DNA of 64,000 bases, taken from positions 60,402 through 124,401 of the forward strand of contig CAZPXH010000007.1 of NCBI GenBank assembly GCA_964591085.1, written 5' to 3'. Numbering within the stretch: the first letter of the stretch is position 1; each line of letters opens with the position of its first letter. The notes below the pieces were generated by a model that saw nothing but the letters and a program-made list of their open reading frames with translations, did not search any database and was not told where the DNA came from. The translations under genes were made by a program, and so were the position numbers. The stretch comes from CAZPXH01 sp964591085 (lineage in GTDB: Bacteria > Spirochaetota > Spirochaetia > DSM-27196 > CAZPXH01). Positions 59,299-64,000 of the stretch are shown piece after piece.

Positions 59299-61216
59299 CG
59301 CGCTCCGCGAGCGCCACCGGTATCCGCGCGCGAGCGGCAAGGCTCTGCGGGTCGCTGTCCCGAATAGCGTCCAGGGACCCCATGCTGGTGAGAATCTGCT
59401 TCGCGCGCGCCGGCCCGATCCCAGGCACCTGTTCGAGGATGCTCGTGCGCAGCGTCCGGGATCGGGCCGCCTTGTTTGCCCCGGTGGCAAAGCGATGCGT
59501 CTCATCCCTCACGAACTGCAGGACACGCAGTGGTGGGGAGCCTTCCGGGAGTGATACCGGTTCGTCGCGGTCCGGGAGGAAGAGCAGCTCCTCTTCCTTG
59601 GCAAGGCCCACAACTGGCACCGAATCCAGTCCGAGCGCCTTCAGCACTGTCTTTGCGGCGCTCACCTGGCCCTTGCCACCATCGACCATGACCAGATCCG
59701 GGATCTGCTTCTTCTCGTTTACTACGCGGGTGTAGCGCCGGGCTACGGCCTCCCGCATTGCGGCATAGTCGTCAATCTCCCCACCGAGGGTCTTGAGATT
59801 GAAGCGCCGGTAATTCGCCTTGTCCGGAATCCCGTTGTGGAATGACACCAGACTCGCCACGGGGTGCTTTCCGCCGAGCTGGGAGATGTCAAAGCCTTCA
59901 ATCCGCACCGGTACGGACGGAAGCTGCAGGGCATCCCGGAGTTCCTCCAGGGCCGGGTAGTTGCCGGTCTCGCGGATTCGACGCTCCAGATCCTGCCGTG
60001 CGTTCTCCCGCGCGAGCGCGAGAATACTCCTGTCGTGCGAGGACTCCGGTGCCTCAATGATCACGTCGCTTTCCAGCTGCTCCCGGAAGAAGCGCTGGAG
60101 CTCATCCGTTGCACCGAAGTCCTCCGCCACAATTCGCGCCGGTGGAACGTTCCCGATGTTTAGTGCAAGGTCCTGGGGGTTCCAACGGTCACCTCGCACC
60201 CGTGGGGCTCCGGGGATGTCCTCGGCTACGGCCGCATCCTCGTCCGCTCCCTGGTCCTCCAGCTCGGCGAGCGCCGGATGCGCTTCCCAACTCGCGGTGC
60301 TGTAATACTGCAGAATGAACTGCTCCAGATCCTCGTCCGCCGTTCCAAAGACCTGCGCCCGAAACACGTCACTCCCCAGTAGCTTCCCGTCCCGCATCTG
60401 GAACACGACGAAGCTGGTGAGGTGTTCGTGGTTGGCCCACGCGATGTAGTCACGGCTGTCCTGCTCGTAGTCCACCACTGTGGGCTCGTGGCTGAGATCA
60501 CGGACCGCTGATGAGAGATCCCGGAGTTCCGCCGCTCGTTCAAACTGGAGCTCTGCCGCCGCGGCCTCCATCTGCTGCTCCACCTCCTGCAGGACGGACG
60601 CGGTGTCTCCGCTGAGCAGCCGACGGATTGCGCTGATCCTGCGGCTGTATTCGGTCTGGTCGGTCTTTCCCGCGCATACCGCCGCGCAGCGGCCGATGTG
60701 GTAGTACAGGCAGGCATGCTCTCTGCGCTTCACCGGTCCGCGGCAGCGGCGCAGCGGATAGAGTCGATAGACCAGGTCCAGGTAGCGGTCAATCGAGGCG
60801 ACCCGCGGGAAGGGACCGAAGTACTCGGAGCCGTCCTGAATCACGCGTCGGGTCTTGAACACCCGCGGAAACTCTTCCCTTGTGATGCGAATGACGGGGT
60901 AGGACTTTCCGTCCTTCAGGTTGATGTTGTAGCGGGGCGAGTGGCGCTTGATCAGCGTGTTCTCCAGCCGGAGCGCCTCGAACTCGGTTTCCGTGATGAT
61001 CCAGTCGATATCGACTACCCGGGCGACCAGGATGCTGGTTTTTCGATCCTTCTCCCCGCTGAAGTAGGACCGGACGCGGTTGCGCAGGCGCTTCGCCTTG
61101 CCGACGTAGATCACCGTGCCCGCCTCATCCTTCATCAGATACACGCCCGGACGGGCCGGGAGTGCCTTGAGCGTGGCGGCGAGGGAGGTCTGAACTTCGG
61201 ATGTCGGATCCGTCAT
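59228..61216 (-). CDS. uvrC: Excinuclease ABC subunit C
   Basis: A 662-residue UvrC. The N-terminal GIY-YIG nuclease has PGVYLMKDEAGTVIYVGKAK and RVRSYFSG. CRGPVKRREHACLYYHIGRC is the Cys cluster, the UVR motif sits near residue 200-230, and the RNaseH-like C-terminus has RIEGFDISQLGGKHPVASLVSF and VMVDGGKGQVSAA. It ends in two HhH motifs (EQVPGIGPARAKQIL). It makes both incisions in nucleotide excision repair. The ATG at 61216 is the family-like start. Acidic inserts near residue 350-380 lie between domains. Confidence 0.95.
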   Translation of the reverse strand: MTDPTSEVQTSLAATLKALPARPGVYLMKDEAGTVIYVGKAKRLRNRVRSYFSGEKDRKTSILVARVVDIDWIITETEFEALRLENTLIKRHSPRYNINLKDGKSYPVIRITREEFPRVFKTRRVIQDGSEYFGPFPRVASIDRYLDLVYRLYPLRRCRGPVKRREHACLYYHIGRCAAVCAGKTDQTEYSRRISAIRRLLSGDTASVLQEVEQQMEAAAAELQFERAAELRDLSSAVRDLSHEPTVVDYEQDSRDYIAWANHEHLTSFVVFQMRDGKLLGSDVFRAQVFGTADEDLEQFILQYYSTASWEAHPALAELEDQGADEDAAVAEDIPGAPRVRGDRWNPQDLALNIGNVPPARIVAEDFGATDELQRFFREQLESDVIIEAPESSHDRSILALARENARQDLERRIRETGNYPALEELRDALQLPSVPVRIEGFDISQLGGKHPVASLVSFHNGIPDKANYRRFNLKTLGGEIDDYAAMREAVARRYTRVVNEKKQIPDLVMVDGGKGQVSAAKTVLKALGLDSVPVVGLAKEEELLFLPDRDEPVSLPEGSPPLRVLQFVRDETHRFATGANKAARSRTLRTSILEQVPGIGPARAKQILTSMGSLDAIRDSDPQSLAARARIPVALAERAIRLMRREEAEDRAPAADDPDDE

Positions 61217-61244
61217 TGCTGCCGATATATGGTAATACGGAACC

Positions 61245-61970
61245 ATGCGGCCGACTCCAGCGCGCACGATTCTTCTGTTCCTCGCATTGCCGCTGTGGGC
61301 CATCGCCGCCCAGTCCGCGGATGCGCCCGGCCTCCCCGTTTACCGCATAGACGCCCCCGCAGATCTGAACGCTGCCGATCTGGAGGGGAATCTCATTGGT
61401 ACAGTTCGAGTGAGCAACCAGGTCACTCCCGGTTCGCCGGACCCACCGTTCTTCTGGCTGGAAGGTGCCGGAGCAGTCCAGGTTCACCCTCGAGACGAAG
61501 TTCTGTTCCTTGGCGGACTTGCCGGTGAGTTTTCCCTGGAGTTCTGGCTCTACCCCGCCACCGTTGATGAAGGAACGAGGATCCTGCACTGGCAGGGTCG
61601 TCACCCGATGAGCGGGGAGCTGCAGCGAATGTCGTTGACCGTCTCCCGGCAGCGGCTCCTGTTCAGTGCATCAGGACTGCTTCGGGACAGAGACGGCGAT
61701 ACCCGGGACATTCAGCTCCTGCCGTGGGGACCGCTGCTTCCGCGGACCTGGAGTCATCACGAGATCGGGTTCGATGCCGACAGCGGCACCTTGGTCTATC
61801 GGGTGGATGGCGTGGTGGAGGCGGTGGCTACCGGCCTTTCCAGAGCAGACTTCGGCTCCACCATCGATGGACTTGTGTTTGGCGAGGGCTACCGCGGACT
61901 GCTGGATGGAATCCGCTTCAGTGCCCTCTCTCCGGACCTCAACCGACCCCGGAACGACGTCGGACAATGA
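61245..61970 (+). CDS. Exported LamG-like (concanavalin-fold) protein
   Basis: A 241-residue protein with a signal peptide (ILLFLALPLWAIAAQSAD). The mature part is a LamG/laminin-type jellyroll: EFSLEFWLYPATVDEGTRILHWQG, TWSHHEIGFDADSGTLVYRVDGV and GLLDGIRFSALS. These domains bind carbohydrate or serve in surface adhesion. It is the first of two genes; the second begins 4 bases before its end. Divergent from uvrC with 28 bases between starts. Confidence 0.78.
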   Translation: MRPTPARTILLFLALPLWAIAAQSADAPGLPVYRIDAPADLNAADLEGNLIGTVRVSNQVTPGSPDPPFFWLEGAGAVQVHPRDEVLFLGGLAGEFSLEFWLYPATVDEGTRILHWQGRHPMSGELQRMSLTVSRQRLLFSASGLLRDRDGDTRDIQLLPWGPLLPRTWSHHEIGFDADSGTLVYRVDGVVEAVATGLSRADFGSTIDGLVFGEGYRGLLDGIRFSALSPDLNRPRNDVGQ

Positions 61971-64000
61971 GCCGGAAGACCGACCCCGCACAGGTCGCCC
62001 GGCTGGAAAACCTCCTGGAGCGGGCAAAGCGAGCGTTTCGTGTCGGCGATCTGGACGACGCGCACAAGCTCGTTGAGCAGATCATAAGCGAGAATCCCTG
62101 GGCGCCCGTCGCAAGAATCCTGCAAGGTTCCATTGCGGGGAGGCAGGGGAATCCGGAGCAGGCCGAGGCAGCGTTCCGCAAGGCCATTGAGCTGGAAGAA
62201 CAGAACTACGAGGCATGGAACAACCTTGGCGTCATTCTCCGGCAGAATGGGCGATACACGGATGCCATCACCGCGTTTGAGCGGGCGTCCGAGCTCGCGC
62301 CAAAGCGCCCCGATATCATCTACAACCTGGCGAACACCCACAAGAAACTTGCTAACGATGACAAGGCGCGCGAGCTCTACCAGGCGGCGCTGACCCTGGA
62401 TCCCGGGTTTGTCATGGCCCACATCAACCTCGGGACCCTGCACGAGCAGAGCGGAGCCTACTCCCAGGCAATCGATCACTATCGGCGTGCGCTCTCGGTA
62501 GACCCCAACCACCCAACAGCGCTGTTCAACCTCGGGATCGCACAACGCCACTCCGGGGACACCGCCGGGGCGCGGGAAGCCTTCCAGCACGCAATCCAGG
62601 CGCGGCCGGGCTGGGTGGACCCGTTGAACAACCTTGGGATCCTGATGCTGGAAGAGGGGCAGGCGGCAGATGCGCGCCAGAACTTTGAAGAGATTCTGCG
62701 GCTGGATCCGGACAACGCCCGCGCTCTGAACAACCTCGCTACCTGCCACTCCCAGGAGGGCAACTATGTGGAGGCCGCCCGGGTTCTCCAGCGGGCGGTG
62801 GCAATTGACCCCTCGTACAAGCAGGCGACAGCAAACCTCTCCCGGCTGCTGAGCGAACGGAGCGCCGCGGGGGACGCGGTCGCAGAGCTGGAACAGCTGG
62901 TCAAGCTCAACCCCGGCGATCAGGACCTGCAGATTCGCTACGGGCAAGCGCTCCTCCGAGCCGGCCGCGCGGAAGATGCCGAGCAGGTCGCCTCCGGAAT
63001 CCTGTCTCTGGTACCCGAGCATCCCGAAGCTCTGGTCCTCGGGATGCGAACTCAGATTGCAGCCCGGACCTTCGCCGGGTACCAGGAGCGGGCGAAGCAC
63101 TATCTCCGCCATCATCGACAATCCACCGGCGCGCTCAGACCCGTTGTTGAGCATCTCCTGGACGTGGGGGAACCCGCGCTTGCTGCTCACCTTCTGAAGT
63201 TCATCAGTCCAGAGGATCAACCCCGGGACTACGCGCTGCTGGAGGCGCGGATTGCCGAGGCAGAGGGGCGGCACGACGATGCGATCGCAACGCTTACCGG
63301 GCTTCGTGAACAGGATCCCGGTGATGCGGGTGTGCTGGCAATGTTGGCCGAGACCCATCGGAAGCGCGGCGATCGGGATGGCGCACTTGAGGCCGCCAAC
63401 GATCTGATCTCGCTGCAGGGGCAACGCGCCGATCCGGACGATCTGGACGCGTTGAACAGAAGTATCGAGCTGTACGAGGCCGCGGTTGCCGATTCTGCCG
63501 GGGAGAACAGTCAGAACTGGGAGCGAAGTCTTCAGGCGCTCGCCGAGTACACGCAACGCGGAATTGTGGTGGAACAGCAGCAACTGCAGCCGGAGTCCAC
63601 CCAGCAGGAAGAGCTGGAATCCATTCCCATTCTGGACTTTGGTGATCTGCCCGATGACTCGGAGGAAATCGTCATCGAGCCCGCCGAAACCTTTGAGGCG
63701 CCCGAGCAGCGTCTGGAAGAACTGCGCGAGCGACAGGCTCCTTCCCTGATGAGCCTTCTGGATACCGGAGGCGGTGGCATCGAGTCAGGCCCACTTCCTG
63801 CGCCCGCTCCGGCACCTTCCCGGCCATCGGCCCCTGCTCTACAGCTGCATCAGCCTCCCCAGCAAGCGCCGCAGCCACAGTATCCGCCTCAACAGCCTCA
63901 GCCGCCGCAGTATCCGCAATACCCGCAGCAGCCTCCGCCGCCACAGCCGCCACCTCAGCCGCAGCCACAGCAGGCCCCGCAGTACCCGGCGCCGCCACCT
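61967..64000 (+). CDS. TPR-repeat protein with Pro/Gln-rich tail (3' partial)
   Basis: The frame runs off the right edge after 678 codons. At least six consecutive TPRs (residues 10-330) are visible: GNPEQAEAAFRKAIELEEQNYEAWNNLG, RYTDAITAFERASELAPKRPDIIYNLA and AYSQAIDHYRRALSVDPNHPTALFNLG, in shorter pieces. A second helical TPR-like region (about 335-500) follows. After an acidic linker the last 70 codons are almost pure Pro, Gln and Tyr (QYPPQQ, PQYPQYPQQPPPPQPP). There is no signal peptide, so it is a cytoplasmic scaffold. The start overlaps the LamG stop in ATGA. Confidence 0.82.
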   Translation, partial: MSRKTDPAQVARLENLLERAKRAFRVGDLDDAHKLVEQIISENPWAPVARILQGSIAGRQGNPEQAEAAFRKAIELEEQNYEAWNNLGVILRQNGRYTDAITAFERASELAPKRPDIIYNLANTHKKLANDDKARELYQAALTLDPGFVMAHINLGTLHEQSGAYSQAIDHYRRALSVDPNHPTALFNLGIAQRHSGDTAGAREAFQHAIQARPGWVDPLNNLGILMLEEGQAADARQNFEEILRLDPDNARALNNLATCHSQEGNYVEAARVLQRAVAIDPSYKQATANLSRLLSERSAAGDAVAELEQLVKLNPGDQDLQIRYGQALLRAGRAEDAEQVASGILSLVPEHPEALVLGMRTQIAARTFAGYQERAKHYLRHHRQSTGALRPVVEHLLDVGEPALAAHLLKFISPEDQPRDYALLEARIAEAEGRHDDAIATLTGLREQDPGDAGVLAMLAETHRKRGDRDGALEAANDLISLQGQRADPDDLDALNRSIELYEAAVADSAGENSQNWERSLQALAEYTQRGIVVEQQQLQPESTQQEELESIPILDFGDLPDDSEEIVIEPAETFEAPEQRLEELRERQAPSLMSLLDTGGGGIESGPLPAPAPAPSRPSAPALQLHQPPQQAPQPQYPPQQPQPPQYPQYPQQPPPPQPPPQPQPQQAPQYPAPPP

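Noticed and set aside
61889..63583. 564-codon minus-strand frame opposite the TPR gene
   Set aside because: TPR repeats are unmistakable on the plus strand. The mirrored periodicity only reflects the repeats.
1..64000. CRISPR arrays, insertion sequences, prophage or toxin-antitoxin pairs
   Set aside because: I looked for spaced direct repeats, transposase or integrase motifs and small paired genes and found none beyond the tRNA-Leu duplication.

Overview
This window is a densely packed, high-GC bacterial chromosome segment carrying about 58 protein-coding genes on both strands, one tRNA gene and one riboswitch. The gene set is mostly housekeeping and regulatory. An rpoN-hpf-hprK-ptsH block, a CheR/CheB pair, ThyX in place of ThyA, and many FecR, TPR and LamG-type exported proteins with lipoproteins suggest a free-living spirochaete (Spirochaetota, Spirochaeta/Alkalispirochaeta-like). 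That placement is inferred from gene content and order; no rRNA is present to confirm it. An NDH-2-like dehydrogenase, PQQ-type sugar dehydrogenase and carotenoid genes suggest some oxygen tolerance and pigmentation.

Layout. 3-2887: the end of a GatB-like subunit fused to an asparaginase-like domain, coupled to an archaeal-type AspRS (indirect Asn-tRNA synthesis). 2952-5325: an NfeD/SPFH membrane operon read leftward. 5358-6296: a NadR-like protein; divergent from it is a ROK-Ppx-PPK1 polyphosphate operon (6345-10986). 11022-18374: exported transglutaminase/TPR protein, class IV aminotransferase, lipoproteins, FecR protein and an M23 peptidase. 18428-22447: thyX, NYN/OST-HTH protein, NusG-II protein, lycopene cyclase and CruF-like hydratase. 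22530-26686: ApbE and a divergent NDH-2/polyprenyl synthase pair. 26655-31741: rlmE, rhomboid, adenosine deaminase, hydroxyacid dehydrogenase and a phosphoesterase whose end overlaps a TPP riboswitch controlling thiXYZ (31846-34422). 34460-40035: zwf-pgl, HtpX, sugar dehydrogenase and a GNAT-membrane fusion. 40141-43687: TrpB2, isochorismatase-like hydrolase, tRNA-Leu with a partial duplication, and a small membrane protein/HSP20 pair. 43868-47712: YmdB-like pseudoenzyme, RseC, and cheR-cheB-lipB. 47802-59298: one long rightward run pyrG-lptC-lptA-lptB-rpoN-hpf-hprK-ptsH-ntrY-ntrX-lexA-holA. 59228-64000: uvrC on the opposite strand, a LamG protein and a TPR protein cut by the window end.

Most neighbours overlap by 1-11 bases, implying translational coupling. 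Several transcription starts look leaderless: a -10-like hexamer sits 5-11 bases before a start codon that has no Shine-Dalgarno. Several proteins look like diverged family members with lost catalytic residues: the fused asparaginase, the NadR kinase half, the YmdB-like protein and possibly the membrane half of the GNAT fusion. These, with the duplicated tRNA-Leu end, are the most interesting features. No phage, insertion sequence, CRISPR array or defence island was seen.
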